Positions 16,816 through 25,178 of a DNA stretch of 64,000 nt are shown here, in pieces. Numbering within the stretch: the first letter of the stretch is position 1; each line of letters opens with the position of its first letter. Origin of the DNA: RYN-230 sp963793825. GTDB lineage: Bacteria; Actinomycetota; Actinomycetes; Streptosporangiales; Streptosporangiaceae. Where the stretch lies: assembly GCA_963793825.1 (NCBI GenBank), contig CAWCBE010000005.1:171487-235486 (forward strand), given 5' to 3'. Under the pieces are notes generated by a model. The model searched no databases, was not told the origin of the DNA, and worked only from the letters and a program-made list of their open reading frames with translations. A program made the translations under genes and the position numbers.

Positions 16816-19557
16816 GTGACCTGCCGGAGGGCGTTGGGTACACGCTGGAAGCGCCGGCTGCTCGGGCCGCCAATGGTGAACGAGCAGCTCAGTAGCGAAC
16901 GGCTGTCCACACCGCTCGCCCTGGGCGTGCTGTCCTGCGACGGAATCTCGTCGGCCAACTACGGTTCCGAGCTGATCCTGCACGAGCTCCTGCCGTTCTT
17001 CGGGCTGGTTTCCTTCACCATCCTGCTTCCGATGACCGGAGTGATCCTGTTCGGCATCCTGATCGTGGTGCTGTCCTACCGCGAGGTGGTGTCGGTCTAC
17101 ACCCGGGCGGGTGGCTCTTACGTGGTGGCCCGGGAGAACTTCGGCCCGCGGGTGGCGCAGGTAGCGGCCGTCGCCCTCATGATCGACTACGTCGTCACCG
17201 TGGCGGTGCAAACCGCGGCGGGCAGCGCTGCGGTCCTGTCCACTTTCCCGGCGCTGGGCCGGCCGCTCGGGGACACCACGACGCTGCTGCTCATCGCGGT
17301 GGTAGCGACCGTGATCATGGCCTACGTGAACCTGCGTGGGGTCCGCGAGAACGGCAAGACGTTCGCGCTTCCCACCTACCTGTTCTCCGGGTCGGTGGGC
17401 CTGATGATCCTGGTCGGCCTGGCCCGTGAGTTGTTCGGCGGCGGGCTGTCCCACGTCACCTGGCACGCCGGGACGGTCAGTGTCGGGCACTGGAACGGCC
17501 TGTTCACCTTTGCCGCCCTTTTCTTCCTGGCCCGCGCCTTCGCCAACGGTGGTTCCTCGCTGACCGGGATCGAGGCCGTCTCCAACGCGGTGAGCGCGCT
17601 GCGGCCCCCGGAGAGCAAGCACGCCCGGCAGATCCTGATCACCCAGGGCAGCATCGTCGCGTTCCTGATCGCGGGCATCTCCTGGATCGCGCATGTCACC
17701 CACGCGGTCCCCTACAAGAGCGGGGTCCCCACCGTTGTCTCCCAGGAGGCCCAGCTCATCTTCGGCACCTCCGCGGCCGGCCGGGTGCTGTACTTCCTGG
17801 TCCAGGCGGGGGCCATCACCATCCTGTTCACCGGCGGCAACACCAGCTTCAGCGGATTCCCGTTCCTGTCCAGCTTCGTGGCGGAGGATTCGTTCCTGCC
17901 CCGCTGGCTCAGCAAGCGCGGCCACCGGCTGGTCTTCTCCAACGGGATCATCGTGCTGACCGTGCTGGCCGTCGCGCTGCTGCTGGTGGTCGGGGCCAAC
18001 ACCAACAACCTGGTGCCGTTCTACGCCATCGGCGTGTTCACCGGCTTCTCCATGGCCGGCTTCGGGATGGTCCGCTATCACACCAGGATGAAGGAGTCGG
18101 GCTGGCGCTGGCGGCGGGTCATCAACTTCGTGGCCGGCGTATTCACCGCGCTGGTCGTGGTGATCTTCGCGGTCGCGAAGTTCACCGAAGGTGCCTGGCT
18201 GGTCGTGATCGTTTTCCCGATCGGGGTGTACGCCTTCATCCGGCTGAACCGGGAGTACCGGATGGAGTCGCGGGTTCTGGAGCGGATCGGTGACCGACCC
18301 ACGCCACCGGAGCCGCCGAAGTACACCCGCCGGACCGTCTATGTCCTGGTGGACAGCTTCGACCTGGCCACTATCGCTGCGCTGCGCTATGCCCGCAGCC
18401 TGCGGCCCACCACGCTGCGCGCGGTCCATTTCGTGATCGATCCGCAGGAGGCCGAGCAGCTGCGCGAGGAATGGTCGCGTACCGACCGGGGCGTCGTGCT
18501 CGATTTCGTCGACTGCCCGGATCGCCGGGTCGCGCGCTGCGCCGCCGAGCTGGCCAGCGCCGAGGCGGCCCAGCCGGGGACGCACGTCACCGTGGTGCTG
18601 CCCCGGCGCAGCTACTCCCCGCTGCTCGGCCGGCTGCTGCACGACCGTACCGCGGACAAGATCGCCGGCGTGGTCAGCCGGATCCCGCACGTCGCGGCGA
18701 CCATCGTGCCGTTCGACGTGCGGAGCAGGCTGGAGGTGCTGCACGCCCGGCAGGTCGCCCACGAGCAGCAGAAGGCCGAGGCGATAGCGACGGCCGCCGT
18801 GCCCGCCACCGACTCGGCCGGCCGCGCCGCACCGGGTGGCCCTCCCCCGGGCACCGGCACCGCCGCGATGCCAGCGGGCCGGGCGGCGGAGGCCGCCGGA
18901 GCGGGCCAGGCGACGGCGCCCGCCGACGGCTCCGCCGAGCGGGCCGCGGACGGCCCGGTACTCCCGGCCGGCTCCGGCGACACGGGAGACGTCGCGGACC
19001 GCGAAGCGTCCCAGGTCATCCCGGCGGCGGCCGGCGACAGCCAGCCGGCTGGCGCGAGGGCCGGCGCGGAGGCGGGGCCGGCCGACCCGGACCAGGACAC
19101 CGGCCTGCCTGGGGAGGTCGCGGAGGCGCATCCGTCCACGCTGCGTGCCCTGCTGCGCGGGCGGCGCGGCGGCCGCAGCTCGGGCGGCCTTCCCCCGCCC
19201 CCGGCGGCCGGCGGGGACCACCGGAGTTATGACCGGCCCGCCCCTTCGGCCGGGGTCAGCCCGATCGGCTCGCTGACCAGCCCGGGGCGCGCCACGGTGG
19301 AAGGCCGGATCCGTGCCGTGGAGATCCGCCCGGTCGAGCGCAATTCCGTGCTGGCCGCCGAGATCGTCAACTCCACCGGCGACCTGACCGCGCTGTTCTA
19401 CGGCCGCTCGCACATCCCGGGCATCATCTGCGGCGCCCGGGTACGTTTCCGCGGCCCCGTCGGCCTGCGCGAGGAGGGGCCTGTCATGATCAACCCCGCC
19501 TACGAACTGCTGTTCCCGGGGACGTCGAGGCCGGAGGATGGGGAAGACTCTGTATAA
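16816..19557 (+). CDS. APC-superfamily permease fused to a USP-like domain and a C-terminal OB-fold
   Basis: 913 residues in three parts. About 25-490 is an APC permease with 12 helices (LGVLSCDGISSANYGSE, SYREVVSVYTRAGGSYVVA, SSLTGIEAVSNAVSALR), similar to actinobacterial APC proteins linked to potassium uptake. About 500-635 is a cytosolic USP-like domain (TVYVLVDSFDLATIAALRYA). After a Gly/Ala/Pro linker (640-820) comes an OB-fold (GRATVEGRIRAVEIRPVE, FYGRSHIPGIICGARV, MINPAYELL) that in other actinobacteria is a separate protein near Trk/DUF3159 genes. GTG 16816 keeps the RRLLG segment conserved in homologues; ATG 16873 is the alternative. Substrate unproven. Confidence 0.85.
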   Translation: MTCRRALGTRWKRRLLGPPMVNEQLSSERLSTPLALGVLSCDGISSANYGSELILHELLPFFGLVSFTILLPMTGVILFGILIVVLSYREVVSVYTRAGGSYVVARENFGPRVAQVAAVALMIDYVVTVAVQTAAGSAAVLSTFPALGRPLGDTTTLLLIAVVATVIMAYVNLRGVRENGKTFALPTYLFSGSVGLMILVGLARELFGGGLSHVTWHAGTVSVGHWNGLFTFAALFFLARAFANGGSSLTGIEAVSNAVSALRPPESKHARQILITQGSIVAFLIAGISWIAHVTHAVPYKSGVPTVVSQEAQLIFGTSAAGRVLYFLVQAGAITILFTGGNTSFSGFPFLSSFVAEDSFLPRWLSKRGHRLVFSNGIIVLTVLAVALLLVVGANTNNLVPFYAIGVFTGFSMAGFGMVRYHTRMKESGWRWRRVINFVAGVFTALVVVIFAVAKFTEGAWLVVIVFPIGVYAFIRLNREYRMESRVLERIGDRPTPPEPPKYTRRTVYVLVDSFDLATIAALRYARSLRPTTLRAVHFVIDPQEAEQLREEWSRTDRGVVLDFVDCPDRRVARCAAELASAEAAQPGTHVTVVLPRRSYSPLLGRLLHDRTADKIAGVVSRIPHVAATIVPFDVRSRLEVLHARQVAHEQQKAEAIATAAVPATDSAGRAAPGGPPPGTGTAAMPAGRAAEAAGAGQATAPADGSAERAADGPVLPAGSGDTGDVADREASQVIPAAAGDSQPAGARAGAEAGPADPDQDTGLPGEVAEAHPSTLRALLRGRRGGRSSGGLPPPPAAGGDHRSYDRPAPSAGVSPIGSLTSPGRATVEGRIRAVEIRPVERNSVLAAEIVNSTGDLTALFYGRSHIPGIICGARVRFRGPVGLREEGPVMINPAYELLFPGTSRPEDGEDSV

Positions 19558-19587
19558 CAGCCGCCCCGGGTATAGCAGCCGCCCCGG
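19552..19587 (+). repeat. 18-bp tandem repeat at the end of the permease gene
   Basis: GTATAACAGCCGCCCCGG (19552-19569) is followed directly by GTATAGCAGCCGCCCCGG (19570-19587), one mismatch. The first copy contains the TAA stop. A tail duplication that left the reading frame unchanged. Confidence 0.85.
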
Positions 19588-19602
19588 CGGGGCCGGGGCG
19601 GC
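19578..19602 (+). terminator. GC-rich hairpin between the permease and CDF genes
   Basis: GCCGCCCCGG (19578-19587) pairs perfectly with CCGGGGCGGC (19593-19602) over a 5-base loop, 20 bases after the stop. No U-tract. It ends 3 bases before the next start, so it could also affect translation of that gene. Confidence 0.55.
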
Positions 19603-19605
19603 CAG

Positions 19606-20580
19606 ATGACGGGCAGGACACCCGACCGGGCTGGCAAGGGAGCTGCCGGCGCGATGACGCCCGGACATGGGCACGCTCATGATCACGCCCTGACCGCGAC
19701 GGGCCGTCATCGCGGCACGCTGGCGGTGGTCCTGGGCATCACCCTGGTCATCGCGGCCGGCGAGGTCGTCGGGGCCGCGGTGTCCGGTTCCCTGGTGCTG
19801 CTGGCCGACGCCGGGCACATGGCCGCCGACGCAGCCGGGGTGGGCCTGTCCCTGCTAGCGGCGCATTTCGCCAGCAAGCCCGCCACCGAGCGGCGGACCT
19901 TCGGGTATGCCCGGCTGGAGATCCTGGCCGCGACGGCCAACGCCCTGCTGCTATTCGGCATCGCCGCGTTCATCATGGTGGAGGCGGTCCGGCGGCTGGC
20001 CGTGCCGCAGCCGGTGGGCGCCGGGCTGATGGCCGTCTTCGGCTGCATCGCACTCGCCGGGAACGGCGCCTCCCTGCTCCTGCTGCGCCACGCCCAGGCC
20101 GAGAGCCTCAACGCGCGCGGCGCGTTCCTGGAGGTCGCCTCGGACGCCTTCGGCGCCCTGGCCGTGCTGGTCACCGCGGCGATCATCGCGGGCACCGGGT
20201 TCACCCGGGCCGACCCGATCGCGTCGCTGGCGGTGGGCGTGCTCATCCTGCCCCGCACCTGGCGGCTGCTCCGGGACGCCCTGGACGTGCTGCTGGAAGC
20301 CAGCCCGCGGGGCATCGACCTGACCGAGGTCCGCCAGCATCTCACCGAGCTGGACGGCGTGCTGGACGTCCATGACCTGCACGCCTGGACCATCACCTCC
20401 GGCCTGCCGGTGCTGTCCGCGCACGTGGTGGTGAAGGAGGCCACGCTGGCCAGCGGGTGCGGCCCGAGCATCCTGGACCGGCTGCAGGAATGCCTGCGCG
20501 GGCACTTCGACGTGGAGCATTCCACCTTCCAGCTGGAACCGTCCGGCCACGCCGACCACGAGCCCTCGGTGCACGAGTAG
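19606..20580 (+). CDS. Cation diffusion facilitator (CzcD/ZitB-like) metal exporter
   Basis: 324 residues: His-rich cytosolic start (GHGHAHDHA), six helices, and a C-terminal metal-sensing domain (LDVHDLHAWTI onward). Helix 2 carries H71 and D75 in ADAGHMAAD; helix 5 carries E176 and D180 in LEVASDAFG where the Zn2+ type has His and Asp. The Glu may shift selectivity within Zn, Co, Cd or Ni. It exports metal to the outside in exchange for protons. ATG 19606 has no clear ribosome site; ATG 19654 (MTPGHGHAHDH) is a good alternative. Confidence 0.9.
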   Translation: MTGRTPDRAGKGAAGAMTPGHGHAHDHALTATGRHRGTLAVVLGITLVIAAGEVVGAAVSGSLVLLADAGHMAADAAGVGLSLLAAHFASKPATERRTFGYARLEILAATANALLLFGIAAFIMVEAVRRLAVPQPVGAGLMAVFGCIALAGNGASLLLLRHAQAESLNARGAFLEVASDAFGALAVLVTAAIIAGTGFTRADPIASLAVGVLILPRTWRLLRDALDVLLEASPRGIDLTEVRQHLTELDGVLDVHDLHAWTITSGLPVLSAHVVVKEATLASGCGPSILDRLQECLRGHFDVEHSTFQLEPSGHADHEPSVHE

Positions 20581-20659
20581 GGGATTGCGCCGTCTCCGGT
20601 TACTGAGTAGTAATGAAACGAGGCCCGGGCTTCTGCCCCGCGCCGCACCGGAGGCTCCC

Positions 20660-21778
20660 GTGAGCACGTACGAGCACTACACGACGCCCGTGCCGCCCGG
20701 CACCTGGGACGTCCCGGCGACGGGCGCGGCCCGGTTCAGCTGGGAGTACGACGAGGGCCGCAGCCGGCTGCTGGACCTGTACCAGCGGGGCAAGGACAAG
20801 CAGTGGGACGCGGCCAAGCGGATCGACTGGGACCTGCCGGTCGACCCCACGAACATCATGGGGACCCCGGACGACTTCGTCCCCATCTACGGGTCGCGGC
20901 AGTGGGAGATCCTGAACGACGCCGAGCGCCAGGAACTCGGCCATCACCTGGGGTCCTGGCTGTTCAGCCAGTTCCTGCACGGCGAGCAGGGCGCGCTCAC
21001 GGTCGCGGCCCGGATCGTGGAGTCGGTGCCGGACATGGATTCCAAGTTCTACGCCGCCACTCAGACCATGGACGAGGCCCGGCACGTCGAGCTGTACTCC
21101 CGCTTCATGCGGGAGAAGATCGGGCTGTACTACCCGGTCAACCCGGACCTGGCCCGGCTGCTGGCCGACGCGCTGAGCGACAGCCGCTGGGACCTGCCGT
21201 ACCTGGGCATGCAGGTAATGATCGAGGGACTGGCCCTGGCCGCCTTCGGGGTGCACCGGGACATCGCGCAGAATCCGCTGGTCCAGCAGCTGCTCGGCTA
21301 CGTCATGCAGGATGAGGCCCGGCACGTCGCGTTCGGCCGGCTGGCGCTGCGCGACTACTACGCCGGGCTGACCGAAGCCGAGCGGGCCGACCGCGAGGAG
21401 TTCGTCGTGGAGGGCTGCTACCTGATGCGCAACCGGTTCCGTGCCCAGGAGGTGTGGGACCGGATGGGCTACGACGTGGCCGAGTGCCTGGAATTCACCG
21501 AGCACTCCCCCGTGCAGCAGGCGTTCCGCACCCTGCTGTTCAGCCGCATAGTGCCGTGCGTGCGGGATATCGGGCTGTGGGGCCCGAAGGTCCGGCACGC
21601 CTACGCCGACCTCGGGGTCCTCGACGCGGCCAGCACTGACCTCGAGGCGCTGATGCGCGACGACGAGGACATCGCGGACCGGATCGACCGGGACAAGGCC
21701 GACGCGGCCAGGTACGCCGCCGAGCTGGCCGCTCGCCAGTCCGAGGTGGACGCCGCCATCTCCGACGCCCAGCCGTGA
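20660..21778 (+). CDS. Ferritin-like di-iron protein of unknown substrate
   Basis: 372 residues. The four-helix bundle has a full di-iron set: E109 (FLHGEQGAL), E139 and H142 (DEARHVELY), E189 (MIEGLAL), E219 and H222 (DEARHVAFG). This is the pattern of ferritin-like N- or fatty-acyl-chain oxygenases rather than of iron-storage ferritin. Start GTG 20660 has GGAGG at 20650-20654, 5 bases upstream; a start 75 bases earlier is open but lacks a site. It stands alone after the CDF exporter. Substrate cannot be inferred. Confidence 0.85.
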   Translation: MSTYEHYTTPVPPGTWDVPATGAARFSWEYDEGRSRLLDLYQRGKDKQWDAAKRIDWDLPVDPTNIMGTPDDFVPIYGSRQWEILNDAERQELGHHLGSWLFSQFLHGEQGALTVAARIVESVPDMDSKFYAATQTMDEARHVELYSRFMREKIGLYYPVNPDLARLLADALSDSRWDLPYLGMQVMIEGLALAAFGVHRDIAQNPLVQQLLGYVMQDEARHVAFGRLALRDYYAGLTEAERADREEFVVEGCYLMRNRFRAQEVWDRMGYDVAECLEFTEHSPVQQAFRTLLFSRIVPCVRDIGLWGPKVRHAYADLGVLDAASTDLEALMRDDEDIADRIDRDKADAARYAAELAARQSEVDAAISDAQP

Positions 21779-21833
21779 CGCCCCCGCCCGCCAGCCCGGC
21801 GTGACACCGCCATCTCCAGCGCCCAGCCGTGAC
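21753..21833 (+). repeat. 27-bp near-repeat of the gene end (21753-21779 and 21807-21833)
   Basis: The last 26 bases of the di-iron gene including its TGA recur 54 bases downstream with two mismatches (CCGCCATCTCC, then GA or AG, then CGCCCAGCCGTGAC). The copy lies outside any gene. Confidence 0.8.
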
Positions 21834-22091
21834 CCACCGCCTCGGCCGCTCATCACGGTCACTGACGCCACCCCCACCTCACACCGGGGGTGATCCCAGG
21901 ATTGGTGCCGTCCCAGGGTGGCGTGCCCAGGCCCGGGCGGCCAGGGTGTGGTCGGCCCGGCCGCTCCATGTCCCGGACAGATCACGGCGGCAAACCGTTG
22001 GCGCAGCGGCCGGACCAGTGACATAGAGTTCTTATTCAAGTACTCTATGTAGTTACTATGGGCCTGTGGCGCTGCTGATGCGCGGGGGGCT
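21779..22091. other. Intergenic region before the PAS hybrid kinase (313 bp)
   Basis: Holds the second copy of the 27-bp repeat, then plain GC-rich sequence, then a short AT-rich island at about 22019-22060 with a perfect inverted repeat (separate entry). No gene seen. Confidence 0.6.
22021..22050. promoter_or_regulatory. AT-rich inverted repeat upstream of the PAS hybrid kinase, likely operator
   Basis: ACATAGAGT (22021-22029) and ACTCTATGT (22042-22050) are perfect 9-base arms with a 12-base spacer that is also AT-rich. The island stands out in about 70-75% GC surroundings and ends 41 bases before the kinase start. A dimeric regulator site overlapping a promoter is the simplest reading. 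Confidence 0.55.
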
Positions 22092-24419
22092 ATGAGTGCT
22101 GGAAGCGGCCGCGTGGCCGGGGATGATGATGGGCTGACGTCGCTGCTGGCGGCGGTCGTGGAGTGGTCGCCTGACGCGATCCTTTCGTCGACGCTAGATG
22201 GGGTGATCACCAGCTGGAACGCCGGCGCGACGGCGGTGTACGGCTACACCGCTGAGGAGATGGTCGGGCACGAGGGGCTGGTGCTGTTTCTGCCGGGCGA
22301 GCTCGAGGAGCGGGCGGCCATCCTGGACCGGGTCCGGGCGGGGCGGCGGGTCGGGGAGGTCGAGGCCCGGCGGGTCCGCAAGGACGGGGCCGTGATCGAT
22401 GTGGCACTGTCGGTGTCCCCGATACGGGACACGGCCGGCGCGGTGACCGGGATGGCAGTGGTGGTGCGGGATATCACCGAGGCCAGGGTGGCCCGGGAGG
22501 CGCAGTCGCGGCTGGCGGCGATCGTGGAGTCAGCGCCGGATGCGATCATCAGCGGGACGCTGGACGGGGTTATTACGGCCTGGAACAGCGGTGCGGCGCA
22601 GATGTATGGCTATACCGCCGAGGAGATGATCGGGCGAAAGGCCGAGCGGCTTGTCCCGCCGGACCGGGCGGGTGAGATGGCGTCCCTCCTGGAGGCGGTG
22701 CGGGGCGGGGAGCCAGTTAAGTATTTCGAGACCCGACGGGCCCGTAAGGACGGGGCCGTCATTGATGTGTCGGTGTCGGTGTCCCCGATCCACGATCCCA
22801 GCGGCGCGCTGGTGGGGGTAGCGACGGTGGCCCGGGATGTCACCGAACGCAACCGTGCCATTGAGGCCGCCCGTGAGCTGGGGTCGCGGCTGGCGGCGAT
22901 CGTTGAGTCGTCGTCGGATGCCATCATCGGCATGACGCTGGATGGGGTCATCACCACCTGGAACGCGGGCGCGGCGGACATGTTCGGTTACGCCCCGCAG
23001 GAGATGATCGGGCATAACCTGTCCGAGCTGATGCCGGCGGACCGGGCTGATGAGCTGGCGCCGATCCTGGAGCGGGTCCGGCAGGGGCAGCGGGTGACGG
23101 ATTTCGAGACCCGGCGGGTCCGCAAGGACGGGGCGGTCATCGAGGTGTCAGTGTCGGTGTCCCCGGTCCGGGGCGAGGACGGCACGGTGACCGGCGCGGC
23201 GACGGTGACCCGGGATATCACCGAGCGGGCGCGGGCGGAGGCGGAGCGGCAGGCGAGCGAGGCCCGGCTGCACACCGCGGAGCGGCTGGAGACGGTGGGC
23301 CAGCTGGCGGGCGGGATCGCGCATGATTTCAACAACCTGCTGGCCGCGATCATTGGCTATGCCGGGCTGGTGGCGGAGGAGACGGGCAACCCCGCGGCGC
23401 GGGCCGATGTGGAGGAGATCCTGGCCACGGCACAGCGCGCCGCCGCGCTGACCAAGGAACTGCTGGTGTTCAGCCGGCGCGAGCCGGGCGAGCCGCAGGA
23501 GCTTGACCCGAATGCGGTCATCGCGGGCGTGCAGAACATGCTGGCGGTCAGCGTCGGGGAGCACATCGAGGTGCGGGTGGACCCGGCGGCGGACCTGCCG
23601 GCCGTGCGCACCGACCGGGGCCGGCTGGAGCAGGCGCTGCTGAACCTGGCGGTCAACGCCCGCGATGCCATGCCGGGGGGCGGCTCGCTGAGCATCACGA
23701 CCGGTGTCGCGGACCTGGCGGTGGGGGACCCCCGGCTGCATAGTGGCGTTGACCCGGGGCGGTTTGTGGAACTGGCGGTGAGCGACACCGGGACGGGGAT
23801 GAGCGCGGAGGTCGCAGCCCGGATCTTCGAGCCGTTTTTCACCACCAAGCCGGTCGGGCAGGGCACCGGGATGGGCCTGGCGATGGTGTACGGGATCGTC
23901 ACCGGGGCCGGGGGGTGCGTCAGCGTGGACTCGGCCGCGGGCGCCGGCACCACGTTCCGCCTCTATCTCCCGGCAGCCGGCGCGCCCGCCGCGCCGCCCG
24001 GCCGTGATGCGGCGGCACCCGCAGGCCGGGCGCCTGGCCAGGCGGGTCACGGGGAGAGGGTCCTGGTCGTGGACGACGAACGGTCTGTGCTGGAGGTCAC
24101 GTCACGGATCCTGCGCCGCAACGGGTATGCCACGCTGGAGGCGGCCACCTGGGAGGAAGCATTGTCGCTGGCGTCGTCGGGCGAGCCTGAACTCCTGCTG
24201 ACCGATTCGGTGATGCCGGGAATGTCCGGGCAGGCGCTGGCCGACCGGATCCGTGCGGCCCGGCCCGGGCTGCGGGTCCTGCGCATGTCCGGGTACGCCA
24301 GCGGGTCGCTGAGCCCGCAGCTAGACAGTGTCGAGGCGGCGTTCCTGCACAAGCCGTTCACCGCTGACACGCTGCTGGCGAAGGTGCGCGCGGTGCTGGA
24401 TTCCCCGCCCGAAGGCTGA
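22092..24419 (+). CDS. Cytosolic hybrid histidine kinase: three PAS domains, HisKA, HATPase, receiver
   Basis: 775 residues. Three very similar PAS units with a period of 122-126 residues (each has a PDAI, LDGVIT, WN, GYTAEEM/GYAPQEM and RKDGAVI pattern), HisKA with GGIAHDFNNLLA (H411), HATPase (NLAVNARDAMPGGG, DTGTGMSAEVAARIFEPFF, GTGMGLAMVYGIV) and a C-terminal receiver (VVDDERS, D705 in LLTDSVMPGMSG, K754). No membrane segment, so it senses something inside the cell, perhaps through a PAS-bound cofactor. No response regulator is adjacent. Start ATG 22092 follows GGGGGG. Confidence 0.92.
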   Translation: MSAGSGRVAGDDDGLTSLLAAVVEWSPDAILSSTLDGVITSWNAGATAVYGYTAEEMVGHEGLVLFLPGELEERAAILDRVRAGRRVGEVEARRVRKDGAVIDVALSVSPIRDTAGAVTGMAVVVRDITEARVAREAQSRLAAIVESAPDAIISGTLDGVITAWNSGAAQMYGYTAEEMIGRKAERLVPPDRAGEMASLLEAVRGGEPVKYFETRRARKDGAVIDVSVSVSPIHDPSGALVGVATVARDVTERNRAIEAARELGSRLAAIVESSSDAIIGMTLDGVITTWNAGAADMFGYAPQEMIGHNLSELMPADRADELAPILERVRQGQRVTDFETRRVRKDGAVIEVSVSVSPVRGEDGTVTGAATVTRDITERARAEAERQASEARLHTAERLETVGQLAGGIAHDFNNLLAAIIGYAGLVAEETGNPAARADVEEILATAQRAAALTKELLVFSRREPGEPQELDPNAVIAGVQNMLAVSVGEHIEVRVDPAADLPAVRTDRGRLEQALLNLAVNARDAMPGGGSLSITTGVADLAVGDPRLHSGVDPGRFVELAVSDTGTGMSAEVAARIFEPFFTTKPVGQGTGMGLAMVYGIVTGAGGCVSVDSAAGAGTTFRLYLPAAGAPAAPPGRDAAAPAGRAPGQAGHGERVLVVDDERSVLEVTSRILRRNGYATLEAATWEEALSLASSGEPELLLTDSVMPGMSGQALADRIRAARPGLRVLRMSGYASGSLSPQLDSVEAAFLHKPFTADTLLAKVRAVLDSPPEG

Positions 24420-24509
24420 TGTCGCCTGCCTGCCGGGGCCCGGGGGTACCCAGGGTTTGCGCCCGGTGGTGCAGCCGCGCCGGGTCGGCTGGGCCCGCCC
24501 ACGGGCGGG

Positions 24510-25178
24510 CTACCAGCAGATAGCGGGGGCCTGGCCGAGGTAACTGCCCGCCTGCAGCGCGCCGATGATGAAATGGGCCACGTCGGCGCGGCCGATCTTG
24601 GTCAGGCCGGGAGCGGGGTAGCGGTCACGCACCCGGTACTGGCCACGGCCCGGGTCGTTGACCAGGCGGGAGGGCCGGACCAGCGTCCAGTCCAGGTCGG
24701 CGCCCCGGATCACCTGCTCCATCGCGCGGACATCGGCGAACGGCTTGGCGAACACGGCCGGCAGGATCATCTTGACCAGCCGGCCCGCCTCCGGGTCCTC
24801 GCGGATGAAGGCGCCGGCGGCGGAGACCGTGATCAGCCGCCGCGCCCCGGTCTTGGCCATGGCCGCCGCCACGTTCGCCGCCGCGGTCTCCAGCAGGCGC
24901 GGCGCCGTGGCGCCCCGCGGGCCGAGCGCGGACAGCACCGCGTCCGCGCCGGCCACGGTGTCCGCCACCGCGGCCGGGTCGGTGGCACCCCCCGCGATGA
25001 CGGTGATCCCCGGCCGGCGTGGCACGGCCGCCGCGGTGCGCGCCAGCACCTGCACCGGGTGCCCGGCGTCCACCGCCCAGGCGAGCAGCCGCCCGCCGAT
25101 CCCGCCGGTGGCCCCGAGGATGGCGAGCCGCAGCGGCCCGCGGCCGGTGTGCCCGTCGGTCCAGGCGGCGGTGGTCAT
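24510..25178 (-). CDS. NAD(P)-binding oxidoreductase, atypical SDR / NmrA-like
   Basis: 222 residues. A Rossmann fold with the nucleotide loop LAILGATGGIGGRLL (about 18-32), then a D/S-poor active site without the classical YxxxK, as in NmrA/HSCARG and flavin-reductase-like SDRs. RRLITVSAAGAF and DLDWTLVRPSRLV are typical of this group. ATG 25178 overlaps the stop of the upstream MFS gene as ATGA. It may modify the same compound the exporter handles, or sense NADPH state. The inferred role is weak; the family call is firm. Confidence 0.88.
   Translation of the reverse strand: MTTAAWTDGHTGRGPLRLAILGATGGIGGRLLAWAVDAGHPVQVLARTAAAVPRRPGITVIAGGATDPAAVADTVAGADAVLSALGPRGATAPRLLETAAANVAAAMAKTGARRLITVSAAGAFIREDPEAGRLVKMILPAVFAKPFADVRAMEQVIRGADLDWTLVRPSRLVNDPGRGQYRVRDRYPAPGLTKIGRADVAHFIIGALQAGSYLGQAPAICW

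Noticed and set aside
16651..19818. Open frame of about 1,055 codons antisense to the permease-USP-OB gene
   Set aside because: Low-complexity His/Gly/Arg/Gln composition, no domain match; a by-product of high GC3 on the true strand.
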